Shown here: positions 39,132 through 47,966 of the stretch, in pieces
How positions within the stretch are numbered: position 1 is the first letter of the stretch
Layout: each line of letters begins with the position of its first letter
Source: Eubacteriales bacterium
GTDB taxonomy: Bacteria > Bacillota > Clostridia > Oscillospirales > Butyricicoccaceae
Direction: 5' to 3'
Length of the DNA stretch: 64,000 nucleotides
Assembly (NCBI GenBank): GCA_030524205.1
Contig: JAUNGZ010000004.1
Coordinates: forward strand, 42,756 to 106,755
Notes under the pieces: model-generated
The model's input: the letters and a program-made list of their open reading frames with translations, nothing else
What the model was told of the DNA's origin: nothing
Databases searched by the model: none
Made by a program: the position numbers and the translations under genes

Positions 39132-41738
39132 TTGCATACCAATGAAAGAACGAATAAGGACCGCAGGATCGCTGCCTTCGCCTCCGTCCTGATTCTGACG
39201 GTGGCCGTCCTCTGTCTGCTGGCGGCCGCCATATTTCAGAAAATGTCCGTCCAGACGGTAACCAATATCAGCGAGGTGTACCTGCAGGAGATGGCCGGGC
39301 AGATCAGCAGCCATTTCCAGACCAATCTTGACAGCCAGTTCGCGCAGATCCAAACCCTCATCAATGTTATTTCCGAGGACGACCTCCGGGACGAGGCCAG
39401 CCTCAGCAGCTTTTTGGCCCGGGCGCAGACGGACAACGGCTTTACCCATATCGCGGCTGTCAGCGACAAAGGCATCGCCTATTCCTCCGACGGCGCGGTT
39501 CCGGCAATTTCAAAAATTTCCGGTCTGGATAAGCTGCTGACCGGCGCGGAAAACCTGGTCTCCATCAACGAGACGATCTGGGAGAGCGGGACGATCCTGT
39601 TGGGAACTACAATGGCGCCCGTGACCTTCCGGGACAGCCGTCTGGTCGCCGTGATCTGCGGCATCGACGCCGCCGACATAGGGGCCAGACTGGGCCTTGA
39701 CAGCGAGCAGGGGACCAATTCCCACACAAATGTGGTCACGCAAAACGGAGATTTTGTCATCAAAAGCATCTTTTCACAGGAGGTATTAAGCGGCTCCAAC
39801 CTGTTTACCATCTACGAGCAGCAGGCCCGCTTTGACGAGGGCTACAATCTTCAACGCTTTCGCGCCGCGATCTCCGCGGGGGAAAACGGCATGACGCTGC
39901 TGACCATGGGAACCCATCACGAGTATCTCTACTATATGCCGATCCCGGGCACAAACTGGTACATTATGACCAGCATGGCGTTCCAAACGGTAAACAATCA
40001 GATCCTGCATCTCAGCCGGTTTATCATTTTTGTAGGCGCGGGAATCTTTTTGACCGTGCTGGTCACCGTGTTCGCCTTCTTCTTTCTGCTACGGCGCAAC
40101 GAGCAGCGCAGCAGCGCGCGGCTGCGGGAGGAGATGGAGCGGGCCGAAGCCGCCAGCCGGGCGAAAAGCGACTTCCTTTCCCAAATGTCCCATGAGATCC
40201 GCACGCCGCTCAACGGCATCATCGGCATGGTGGAAATCGGGAAAAAGCATATTGCGGAGCCCGGCCGGATGCGCAACTGCCTGAGCAAGATCACCCTGTC
40301 CTCCAACCATCTGCTCTCTCTCATCAACGACATTCTGGATATGTCCAAAATCGAGAGCGGCAAAATCGAGCTGCACCCCGAGCGGTTTGATCTGGGCCAG
40401 CTCCTGCGGACGCTGACCACCGTATTCCACGTTCAGGCCGTCAGCAGGCAGATCGACTTCCAGATTTTCCTTTTCGGCGAGCTTGAGGAATATCTGGTCG
40501 GCGACTCCCTCCGCTTGAATCAGATTTTGACCAACCTGCTCTCCAACGCCATGAAGTTCACGCCCGCGGGCGGGCATGTCAGCCTGAACGTGGAGGAAAC
40601 CGGGCGCGACGAGGGCAGGATCTGGCTCCGTTTCCGGGTCGAGGACACCGGGCGCGGCATCGCCCCGGAAAATCTGGACCGTATTTTCGAAGCCTTCACG
40701 CAGGAAAACAGCGGAATTTCCCGCCAGTATGGCGGCACCGGGCTGGGCCTGCCCATCACAAAGAATTTTGCCGAGATGATGGGCGGCGCCATCTCCGTAT
40801 CCAGCGCGCCGGGTAAGGGCAGCGTATTCACGGTCGAGCTGCCCTTCGCCCGCGCGTCAAGCCCTCCGGGCGAGCCCGTGGAGCGCTGCGGAAACGGCAA
40901 GCCGGTTCTGATTGTCAATCAAGTGGAAAATTTGGCCGCGCACCTTGCCGTCGTGCTGATGAAGGAGCAGTTCCGCGTGGATTCGGCTTCGGATGAACAG
41001 ACCGCGCTGGACATGGCCGCGCGGGCCGCCGAACGCGGCGAGCCTTACGAATGGTGTATGCTAAGATGGAATTTTTCCGAGGATATGCGGCGTTTGGCGG
41101 ACGAGATCCGGGCGCGGGCAGGCAGCACGGCGCTTAAAATCATTCTGACCGGACAGGATCAGGACGAGTTGGAAGAGACCGCCGCGGCGTGCGGCGCCGA
41201 GGCCACCCTTTGCCGGCCGCTGTTCCATTCGGACATCGCGCGCCTTGTCCGCGAGCTGGCGGGCGAAAAGGGAGACTGCCCGGGGGCGGCGCAGGCCGCC
41301 GTGCTCGACGGCGCGCGGGTTCTGGTGGTGGAGGATAACGACATCAACCTCCTCATTGCCGTCGAGCTGCTGGAAGGCGAGGGCGCCGTGGTCGACACGG
41401 CCCAAGACGGGCGGGAGGCGGTCGGTAAATTTTCCGAAGCGCCCGCAGGCTATTACGATCTGATCCTGATGGACATGCAGATGCCGGTGATGGACGGATG
41501 CAGCGCAGCGAGAGCCATCCGCTCGCTTGCTCGGCCCGACGCCCAAAGCGCCATTATCATAGCCATGACGGCAAACTCCTTCCGGGAGGACGTGCAAAAA
41601 TGCGTGGACAGCGGAATGAACGCGCATATCGCAAAACCCTTTGTTTTGAAGGATATCATACACGCCTACACGGAAGCATTAAACGGGCGGCAGGAAGGGA
41701 ACGGACAGGCGGACAGCCTGTCCGGCACAAGCAGATAA
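39132..41738 (+). CDS. Hybrid sensor histidine kinase
   Basis: 868 aa from TTG at 39132 (GGATAGGAG upstream). A transmembrane segment near residues 12-32, an extracytoplasmic Cache-like domain to about 295, a second transmembrane segment (FIIFVGAGIFLTVLVTVFAF), then HisKA with SQMSHEIRTPLNG (H354) and an ATP-binding domain (NLLSNAMKFTP, DTGRGIAPENLDRIFEAF, GGTGLGLPI). Two receiver domains follow: the first (about 592-710) has no acceptor Asp at the expected place (WCMLRWNFSED); the second (about 725-850) is intact with D781 in LILMDMQMPVMDG. There is no output domain. It follows the lipoprotein gene by 34 bp and may read its ligand state. Confidence 0.92.
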   Translation: MHTNERTNKDRRIAAFASVLILTVAVLCLLAAAIFQKMSVQTVTNISEVYLQEMAGQISSHFQTNLDSQFAQIQTLINVISEDDLRDEASLSSFLARAQTDNGFTHIAAVSDKGIAYSSDGAVPAISKISGLDKLLTGAENLVSINETIWESGTILLGTTMAPVTFRDSRLVAVICGIDAADIGARLGLDSEQGTNSHTNVVTQNGDFVIKSIFSQEVLSGSNLFTIYEQQARFDEGYNLQRFRAAISAGENGMTLLTMGTHHEYLYYMPIPGTNWYIMTSMAFQTVNNQILHLSRFIIFVGAGIFLTVLVTVFAFFFLLRRNEQRSSARLREEMERAEAASRAKSDFLSQMSHEIRTPLNGIIGMVEIGKKHIAEPGRMRNCLSKITLSSNHLLSLINDILDMSKIESGKIELHPERFDLGQLLRTLTTVFHVQAVSRQIDFQIFLFGELEEYLVGDSLRLNQILTNLLSNAMKFTPAGGHVSLNVEETGRDEGRIWLRFRVEDTGRGIAPENLDRIFEAFTQENSGISRQYGGTGLGLPITKNFAEMMGGAISVSSAPGKGSVFTVELPFARASSPPGEPVERCGNGKPVLIVNQVENLAAHLAVVLMKEQFRVDSASDEQTALDMAARAAERGEPYEWCMLRWNFSEDMRRLADEIRARAGSTALKIILTGQDQDELEETAAACGAEATLCRPLFHSDIARLVRELAGEKGDCPGAAQAAVLDGARVLVVEDNDINLLIAVELLEGEGAVVDTAQDGREAVGKFSEAPAGYYDLILMDMQMPVMDGCSAARAIRSLARPDAQSAIIIAMTANSFREDVQKCVDSGMNAHIAKPFVLKDIIHAYTEALNGRQEGNGQADSLSGTSR

Positions 41739-41750
41739 GGCGGGGATAAT

Positions 41751-43214
41751 TTGAAACACGGTATGCTGATGTACCAAAGAGTGTACGAGATCCTGAAAAA
41801 TAAAATTGAAGGCGGGCTGCTGCCGGCGGGCGCAAGCCTCCCCTCCCGCGCCGCTCTGGCCTGTACGTTCGGAATTTCGGAAAAAACGGTCCGGCGCGTC
41901 ATGGCCATGCTCGAAGCGGACGGCCTTGTTGAGACGGCCCAGCGGAAGCGTCCGGTCGTCGCCGCCCGCCGGGACGCGGGCCATCTTACGACGGCCCTTG
42001 CCCTGAAAAAGATCGACGCCGATATGACCAGCGACGTGCTGAAAACGGGCGTGCTGCTTTGCTATCCCGTCATCAAAAAGGGGATAGCCCGGTGCGAACG
42101 GACTGATTTGCAGATCCCGCGCCGGATATTGGAGAATATGGAGATCGGCAGCCCGCCGGAGTTTTGGAAGCTGTCCAAGCAGTTTTACCGCTTCTTCGTC
42201 GCGCGAAACGAAAACGCTCTGATCGTGCAGGCCGTCGACAGCCTCGGCCTCTCCGACCTCAAGCCGCTGCACGACGATATTGAAATGAGAACCAGATATT
42301 ACCGCCAGCTTCAGCAATTTATGACAACCCTTGAAACCGGCGGCGCGCCGGAAAGCGTCCATTTTGACGATATGTCCGGCATATACGGCACAACCGCCGG
42401 CGGCTCCGCTTTTCAGGCGTCCGCCGATTCCCCGCTCCTGCTCGGCCGGAAACAGCTTGAAAAAACGCTGCGCGAGGCCGACGAGCGGTATTCGGCCGTA
42501 TATATGGATATCATCGGCCTGATCGCGGCGGGCCGCTACCGGCGGGGCGACCGGCTGCCAAGCCACAAGGAGCTGCAGGCAATTTACGGCGTCAGCGTCG
42601 ACACAACGCGCAGGGCAATCCAAATCTTACGGGATTTGGGCGTTGTAAGGACGGTTCGTGGCAGCGGCATTTTCGTTGAAATGAACCGGGACGGCATTCG
42701 TCAGATCACGCTCCCGCCCCACTTGATTGCGTGCCATGTCCGCCGGTATCTGGATACGCTGGAGCTGCTGGCCCTGACGGCGGAGGGCGCCGCGGCCTGC
42801 GCGGCCGCGCAGGCCGCCCCGTCGGCCGTTCAGGCGGCGCAGGCGGAAATCGACCGGCTGTGGAACCGGGACTACCTATATGGGCGCAGCCCGGCCGTGC
42901 TTCTGGATTTTATCGTCAGGCATATCGGAATTGACGCGTTCTCCGTCATTTACGTGCTTCTTCAGCGCAATTTCCGGATCGGGCGCAGCATTCCCGGCCT
43001 GCTGACCACGGAAAAAACGGCTTTGAACTGCGAAATCCATCAGCAGTGCGTGGATACGGTAAAGCTGCTCTCCGCAGGCAGCCGGGAGGCCTTTGCCGCA
43101 CGGTCCGCCGATCTGTTTGAGCGCATCCGCCGGCTGGTGATCGAGGCGTGCAGGCGGCTGGGGTATTACGAGGCCGCGGCCGGGGTTTACGACGGGGCCG
43201 CGCTGTGGAAATAA
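41751..43214 (+). CDS. Tandem winged-helix GntR-like regulator (paralogue 1)
   Basis: 487 aa from TTG at 41751. It has two GntR-type winged helices in one chain: residues about 1-70 (YQRVYEILKNKIEGGLLPAG, ISEKTVRRVMAMLEADGLV) and about 243-312 (YSAVYMDIIGLIAAGRYRRG, VSVDTTRRAIQILRDLG, VRGSGIFVEM). Each is followed by a ~170-residue helical domain of the FadR/FCD kind or similar. The architecture is shared with the gene at 44547-46016. It starts 12 bp after the hybrid kinase, so it may be the operon's output regulator. Confidence 0.82.
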   Translation: MKHGMLMYQRVYEILKNKIEGGLLPAGASLPSRAALACTFGISEKTVRRVMAMLEADGLVETAQRKRPVVAARRDAGHLTTALALKKIDADMTSDVLKTGVLLCYPVIKKGIARCERTDLQIPRRILENMEIGSPPEFWKLSKQFYRFFVARNENALIVQAVDSLGLSDLKPLHDDIEMRTRYYRQLQQFMTTLETGGAPESVHFDDMSGIYGTTAGGSAFQASADSPLLLGRKQLEKTLREADERYSAVYMDIIGLIAAGRYRRGDRLPSHKELQAIYGVSVDTTRRAIQILRDLGVVRTVRGSGIFVEMNRDGIRQITLPPHLIACHVRRYLDTLELLALTAEGAAACAAAQAAPSAVQAAQAEIDRLWNRDYLYGRSPAVLLDFIVRHIGIDAFSVIYVLLQRNFRIGRSIPGLLTTEKTALNCEIHQQCVDTVKLLSAGSREAFAARSADLFERIRRLVIEACRRLGYYEAAAGVYDGAALWK

Positions 43215-43379
43215 CGTCCCCCGCGGCCGGCGCGCCTCAGCCCGCCTTGAAAGGCCGCCAGAATCCGGCGAATCCGCATCTTTTCGGCAAAAACGGCGCT
43301 GTCTTTATCAGGCGGCGCTGTTTTTTTGTTTTTGCGCCGCCGCAGCGGAAAAAAATTCCGCCCGACCGCCTTTTTCCTC

Positions 43380-43410
43380 TTGACTTGAAGCGCGCTCCAA
43401 GTTATATGAT
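43380..43410 (+). promoter_or_regulatory. MerR-type promoter/operator
   Basis: TTGACT (43380-43385), a 19-bp spacer and TATGAT (43405-43410). The dyad ACTTGAAGCGCGCTCCAAGT (43383-43402; one mismatch) lies in the spacer and overlaps the -35 box, the hallmark of MerR-family activated promoters. No merR gene is in the window. Confidence 0.78.
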
Positions 43411-43470
43411 GACTTCACACGGCAAAAACGCCGCGTTTATCACAAACAAGCTGCATAGGAGGAAGATTCT

Positions 43471-43560
43471 TTGAAAACATTGCTTTTGTACGATGGCTCC
43501 GCTGCCCGCTGGCCGCGGGTCACGCCGTCTGCGTTGACGGAGGGGGGCTGCGCCGCATGA
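43471..43560 (+). CDS. 29-aa leader peptide coupled to the SDR gene
   Basis: TTG 43471 with AGGAGG about 7 bases upstream opens a frame (MKTLLLYDGSAARWPRV...) whose TGA overlaps the SDR start as ATGA. It may be a translational coupler, or the relic of a longer N-terminus. Confidence 0.55.
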   Translation: MKTLLLYDGSAARWPRVTPSALTEGGCAA

Positions 43561-44414
43561 AGGACGTATTGCTTCTGACCGGCGCGGGGCAGATCGGCCT
43601 TGCCATTGCCCGTCGGATGGGCTATGGCAAGCAGATCGTGCTGGGCGACAAAAGCCCGGAAAACGCCCGGGCCGCCGCAAAAACGCTGACCGACGCCGGG
43701 TTTGACGCGGCGGCCGTGCAGATGGACCTGTCCAGCCGCGCCTCCATTCAGGCGATGCTCGCTGAGGCGCGGCGCTGCGGCGAAATCACGCTGCTGGTAA
43801 ACGCCGCAGGGGTTTCGCCCAGCCAAGCGCCCGTCGAAACGATCCTGCAAGTCGACCTGTACGGCACCGCCGTGCTGCTGGAGGAGGTGGGCAAGGTTAT
43901 CGCCCCCGGCGGCGCGGGCGTGACCGTCTCCAGCCAATCCGGACACCGGCTGCCCGCCCTGTCGCCCGCGGAGGACGAGCAGCTTGCCGTCACCCCCGCG
44001 GACGAGCTGCTTTCGCTTGCGCTGCTCCAGCCTGCAAGCATCCGGGACACCCTGCACGCCTATCAGCTGGCCAAGCGGTGCAACGTCAAGCGCGTCATGG
44101 CCGAGGCGGTCAAGTGGGGCGCGCGCGGCGCGCGGATCAACTCCATTTCCCCCGGCATCGTGGTCACGCCCTTGGCGATCGACGAATTGAACGGCCCGCG
44201 CGGCGGCTTTTACAAAAACATGTTCGCAAACTGCCCGGCGGGCCGCCCCGGCACCGCCGACGAGATCGCGAACGTGGCCGAGCTGCTGCTGAGCGGCCGG
44301 GGCGCGTTCATCACCGGCGCGGACTTTTTGGTGGACGGCGGCGCCACCGCCTCTTATTTTTACGGCCCGCTGAAGCAGCAGACCCGGCAGCCGGGACATG
44401 CGGCAAGGCCATGA
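43557..44414 (+). CDS. Short-chain dehydrogenase/reductase (SDR)
   Basis: 285 aa. Rossmann motif LLLTGAGQIGLAIARRMG (residues about 4-21), VNAAG near 80, then VTVSSQSG with the catalytic Ser and YQLAK (Y169, K173), followed by INSISPGIV and a typical SDR end (GAFITGADFLVDGG). The loop between Ser and Tyr is longer than usual. It reduces or oxidises a carbonyl/alcohol with NAD(P); the substrate is unknown. The MerR-type promoter suggests induction by a drug, metal or aldehyde. Confidence 0.9.
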   Translation: MKDVLLLTGAGQIGLAIARRMGYGKQIVLGDKSPENARAAAKTLTDAGFDAAAVQMDLSSRASIQAMLAEARRCGEITLLVNAAGVSPSQAPVETILQVDLYGTAVLLEEVGKVIAPGGAGVTVSSQSGHRLPALSPAEDEQLAVTPADELLSLALLQPASIRDTLHAYQLAKRCNVKRVMAEAVKWGARGARINSISPGIVVTPLAIDELNGPRGGFYKNMFANCPAGRPGTADEIANVAELLLSGRGAFITGADFLVDGGATASYFYGPLKQQTRQPGHAARP

Positions 44415-44440
44415 CCGGCCGCGCCCGGGAGCAGGTTAAA

Positions 44441-44510
44441 AGCGCCCCATCCGGCGCGTCCCCGCCTGACGGCACGGGGGACGCGCCGGATGGGGCGCTC
44501 CTTTTCTTTC
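44441..44510. terminator. Bidirectional terminator between convergent genes
   Basis: A 22-bp GC-rich stem (AGCGCCCCATCCGGCGCGTC... 44441-44463 with 44476-44499), T-rich on both sides, between the SDR and GntR-like genes. Confidence 0.88.
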
Positions 44511-44546
44511 TGCGTAGGCCCGGCTCATTGCGCGCCTTGCCCGCGC

Positions 44547-46016
44547 TTATCGGGCCGGGTAATATGCCGGGGTTATGATCAGCGCCGCTTCCGACAGGCC
44601 GCAGCCGACAAGAAACTCCCGTACAAATTCCAAAATATGCGTATAGCACGAGAACAGGCATTCGGCCAAGGCCTCGACCTCTCCGGCGCATAAATACCCC
44701 ATTGCTTCCTTGCATTTGCGGGCAAGCGTCTCGTCAGCCGGAGGGCCGCTGCGGTAGAACGAATAATAATACCCCCAGATGTTGAGACCGCACAGCTCCC
44801 GCAGGATGGTCCGCATCGGCCGCAGCGGCTGATGCTCCACAATGCACCGGACAATCGCGTCCGCGGGAATGCATCCCGGTTCTTCCAGCCGGCGCTTGAG
44901 CGCCGCCTTCTCCTGCTCCCCGATGGCGGGCGCGGACAGCCTCACGGCGGCGGGAAGGATGACGGCCGTCAGCTGCAGCGCGCTTAGATACATAAGCGTA
45001 TCCCGCTTGAGCGCCTTGTTTTTCATGCATCTGGCGGCCACCTGCTCATCCTGCCAAAGCACCTTGGTGCCCTTCACATTATAGGTTTTTGCAAAGCCAA
45101 CCTCATTGAGCAGCGACAGCGCGCTGCGCACGGTCGACACGCAGACGCCGTACTGCGCCGCCAGCGCCGCTTCGGAGGGGAGATAGGAATTTTCCGGAAA
45201 AGCTCCGGTTCCGATTTTGTCGATCAAATCCCGCGCGATCTGAAGATAGAAATGCTCCCTGCCCCTATACGCGTTCCAAGAGAACTCCAGAGAGGGATCT
45301 TCCGGCACATTTGGATGCTCGGCCGCAAATTTATCCATCAAAAGCCCGATAGCGGATACGATCGCTTCATACATAACGGAAAAACGGTGCGCAATCTGCG
45401 CGCCGTTTTTTTCCAAGAGCGCTTCGGCGAGCCATGTCAGGCTGCCGAACTCGTTATGGCGCACCACGCTCGATTCAAACTCTTCCAAGTTGGAAAACAG
45501 CGGAATTTTTGCATAAAGCTCATAATTGGAATACAAATCCCGCAGCAGGAGGTTCCCCGAGCTTTCCAGCAGGAAATACAGAAAGGACGCCATCAGCTTT
45601 TTGCGTTTACCGGCGTCCTTTTTGTCATAATTGCGGAACGCCTTTGCCCATTCCCGCATTTTTTCGTCGCTGCAAGCCATGGACGACAGCGCAAATACCG
45701 GGGGCAGAAGCAGCGCCATCGTTTGGTAAAGCTGAAGGATGGACGTCCTTTGCCTGAGCGCCGCGTCAACCGCCGAGGCCTGTTGGCGGTCTCCCCGGCG
45801 GAATGTCACAACCGTGTGCTTGCGCTCTTCCGTCCGAATATATCCATCCGCTTTCAAAGCGCACAGCACGTCTTTTATCGTACGGACGCCGACATGGTAC
45901 AACTCGCAAAGCTGGCTCATCGAAGCCAACGCATCCCCAAATTCCAACCGTCCGATTTCTATCTGCTCGCGCAGGTCGCGATATACATAATCGAACGAGG
46001 TCTGTTTGTCCTTCAT
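44547..46016 (-). CDS. Tandem winged-helix GntR-like regulator (paralogue 2)
   Basis: 489 aa from ATG at 46016 (GGAGGGG upstream). First winged helix about residues 8-72 (YVYRDLREQIEIGRLEFGDA, VGVRTIKDVLCALKADGYI), second about 255-322 (YLQIARDLIDKIGTGAFPEN, VCVSTVRSALSLLNEVGFAK, VKGTKVLW), each with a helical companion domain. Architecture and length match the gene at 41751, though identity is modest. A 22-bp perfect palindrome of GntR-operator type lies 67 bp upstream and probably mediates autoregulation and control of the divergent EAL gene. Confidence 0.83.
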   Translation of the reverse strand: MKDKQTSFDYVYRDLREQIEIGRLEFGDALASMSQLCELYHVGVRTIKDVLCALKADGYIRTEERKHTVVTFRRGDRQQASAVDAALRQRTSILQLYQTMALLLPPVFALSSMACSDEKMREWAKAFRNYDKKDAGKRKKLMASFLYFLLESSGNLLLRDLYSNYELYAKIPLFSNLEEFESSVVRHNEFGSLTWLAEALLEKNGAQIAHRFSVMYEAIVSAIGLLMDKFAAEHPNVPEDPSLEFSWNAYRGREHFYLQIARDLIDKIGTGAFPENSYLPSEAALAAQYGVCVSTVRSALSLLNEVGFAKTYNVKGTKVLWQDEQVAARCMKNKALKRDTLMYLSALQLTAVILPAAVRLSAPAIGEQEKAALKRRLEEPGCIPADAIVRCIVEHQPLRPMRTILRELCGLNIWGYYYSFYRSGPPADETLARKCKEAMGYLCAGEVEALAECLFSCYTHILEFVREFLVGCGLSEAALIITPAYYPAR

Positions 46017-46082
46017 GGCAACCCCTCCGCACCGGAGTTCCGGCAGTTATAGGATAACATAATTGATCAGGAAATAAAATAC

Positions 46083-46104
46083 TATTTGTGTACGTACACA
46101 AATA
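46083..46104. promoter_or_regulatory. Perfect palindromic GntR-type operator
   Basis: Core TTTGTGTACGTACACAAA, perfect over 22 bp with its outer TA/TA pairs; sits between the GntR-like gene and the EAL gene promoter. Confidence 0.78.
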
Positions 46105-46109
46105 ATTTA

Positions 46110-46138
46110 TTGGAAAATGTGATTATTTGCTATAAAAT
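46110..46138 (+). promoter_or_regulatory. Promoter for the EAL gene
   Basis: TTGGAA (46110-46115), 17 bp, TAAAAT (46133-46138), 6 bp downstream of the palindrome. Confidence 0.55.
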
Positions 46139-46253
46139 AAAAGAGGGTGGGTATTAACGCTTTCAGCGGCAGCCTGCCGTATTTTTAACATTAACCGCCG
46201 CCTTAAAAACTCAAAAATTTCAAGAGCACAAAATAAAAATAAGGAGTGTAATG

Positions 46254-47741
46254 ATGAAGCGAAGAGATATTTTTATGTTAAGCTGCACCGCGGCGCTGTT
46301 CATCATTGCCATCCTGTGCGGCGCAATGTGCCTGAGCAGCATCAGGCATGGGCCGCGGCCTTACGCCGCCGCAGCAGGCGTTTGCATCGTCTGCGCGGCC
46401 CTTCTTTGGTTTATCGTCACCGCCCGCGTCTATGCAGCAAAAAGCCGCAGGCAGCTCGCGGCGGTCACAATGATCGACCCGCTGACCAAGGGCGATAACA
46501 GCTCGGCCTTTCAAATAAAGCTGAAAACGCTAACCTCGCAAGCCCCCCCGTCCACCTACACGCTGGTCTTTCTGAATATCAAGGATTTTCAGCTGATCAA
46601 TGAGAATTTCGGGGTCGGAGCCGGAGACAATACCCTAAAATACATACACAGCGTGTTAAAATCCCACATAAAAGAGGATGAACTGGTCTGCCGCAGCGAA
46701 ATGGACCATTTTTTCCTGTGCCTGAAAGACGCCTCGGAACAAAGCGTAACGGAAAGGGTCGCCGAAATCGCGGAGGCCGTTAACGGCGGCGGGGCGTATA
46801 CCGGCGTCGGCAGCCGCATAACCCTGAGGGCCGGGGGGTATTTGATCGACAACCCCGGCCTAAAGGTCATAACCATGCAGGACCGCGCGCGCGCCGCCTG
46901 CATAAACGCGCCGGAGGATGCGGCGTGCGCCTTTTTCGGGCCCGCGCTGCTCGAACGGAAAAAAAGAGAGGGCATTCTCAACTCCATCTTCGCCGCCTCG
47001 CTGAAGCATCACGATTTCCAGATCTACCTTCAGCCCAAGGTCCGCTTGTCCGACCGAAAGCTCTGCGGCGCGGAGGCTCTGGTGCGGTGGCGCCATCCCG
47101 AATACGGGATGATTTTCCCCTCCAACTTTATTCCGCTGTTTGAACGGAACGGCAACATCTGCATCCTCGACGTTTATATCTTTGAAGAGGTCTGCAGGCT
47201 GCTCCGGTCTTATCTGGACGCACGGCAGGCGCTTATTCCCATTTCGGTCAATCTGTCGCGGAGCCACATCAAAAAACCGAATTTTCTGCGCGAATTTGTG
47301 GAAATCAAGAAAAAATACCAAATTCCGGACAATATCATCGAGTTTGAGCTTACAGAGTCCATTATGCTCAGCGCGGAGCATATCAAGCTGGTCAAAAATG
47401 TGATCGGCGAAATGCATAAAAACGGTTTTCTGTGCTCGCTGGACGATTTTGGGTTCGGGTACTCCTCCCTTTCCCTGTTGAAGGACCTTGAAATTGACGT
47501 GGTCAAGCTGGATAAGAGCTTTTTCGACGACGTTCTCAATCCAAAGGCGGAAAGCATTATTCTGGGCTTCATCGAAATTGCGCACCGGCTGGGGATAAAG
47601 GTTGTGGCGGAAGGGATTGAGACAGAGGACCAGCTCAACTCCCTCTGCCGCCTGCATTGCGACGCTGTGCAGGGTTATTTTTTCTCAAAGCCGCTGTCAA
47701 TCGTCGATTTTGAGGCATGGAGCCGCGCAAGCGGCGCATGA
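46254..47741 (+). CDS. Cyclic-di-GMP phosphodiesterase (EAL) with degenerate GGDEF
   Basis: 495 aa from ATG at 46254 (AAGGAG 7 bases upstream; ATG 46251 is only 4 away). Two transmembrane segments (about 8-28 and 40-60), then a GGDEF-like domain whose active-site loop reads RSEMDHFFL in place of GGDEF, so cyclase activity is unlikely. Residues about 245-490 are an EAL domain with its key blocks intact: GAEALVRWRHP, ISVNLSRSH, FELTES, LDDFGFGYSS, VKLDKSF, VVAEGIETEDQ and QGYFFSKP. It hydrolyses c-di-GMP at the membrane. The promoter and operator suggest control by the divergent GntR-like protein. Confidence 0.92.
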   Translation: MKRRDIFMLSCTAALFIIAILCGAMCLSSIRHGPRPYAAAAGVCIVCAALLWFIVTARVYAAKSRRQLAAVTMIDPLTKGDNSSAFQIKLKTLTSQAPPSTYTLVFLNIKDFQLINENFGVGAGDNTLKYIHSVLKSHIKEDELVCRSEMDHFFLCLKDASEQSVTERVAEIAEAVNGGGAYTGVGSRITLRAGGYLIDNPGLKVITMQDRARAACINAPEDAACAFFGPALLERKKREGILNSIFAASLKHHDFQIYLQPKVRLSDRKLCGAEALVRWRHPEYGMIFPSNFIPLFERNGNICILDVYIFEEVCRLLRSYLDARQALIPISVNLSRSHIKKPNFLREFVEIKKKYQIPDNIIEFELTESIMLSAEHIKLVKNVIGEMHKNGFLCSLDDFGFGYSSLSLLKDLEIDVVKLDKSFFDDVLNPKAESIILGFIEIAHRLGIKVVAEGIETEDQLNSLCRLHCDAVQGYFFSKPLSIVDFEAWSRASGA

Positions 47742-47787
47742 CCGCCGTTCGGTCCGGCCGCGCGTTTTCGGCACAACGATATACGGT

Positions 47788-47822
47788 CAGCATCGCCGCG
47801 CGCGGCGATGCTGATTTTTTTT
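47788..47822 (+). terminator. Terminator of the EAL gene
   Basis: CAGCATCGCCGCG (47788-47800) and CGCGGCGATGCTG (47801-47813), then ATTTTTTTT. Confidence 0.9.
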
Positions 47823-47860
47823 GCGCCCCAGCCGCCGGGAAGCGCTTCTTTTCCCGCATG

Positions 47861-47905
47861 AAAAAAAGAGAGGGAACAGCGCGGCGGCCCGTGCTGTTCC
47901 CTCTC
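47861..47905 (-). terminator. Terminator of the catabolic operon
   Basis: GAGAGGGAACAGC (47868-47880) pairs with GCTGTTCCCTCTC (47893-47905); read on the minus strand a seven-T run follows. It ends the eleven-gene operon. Confidence 0.9.
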
Positions 47906-47966
47906 ATAACAGATCGCTTGCTCATCGGTTTTTGGCGGGCGCATGCCTGCGGCCGCCGCCCCCCTC

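Noticed and set aside
47043-47700. EAL protein as a diguanylate cyclase
   Set aside because: The GGDEF loop is replaced by RSEMD; only the phosphodiesterase motifs are complete.
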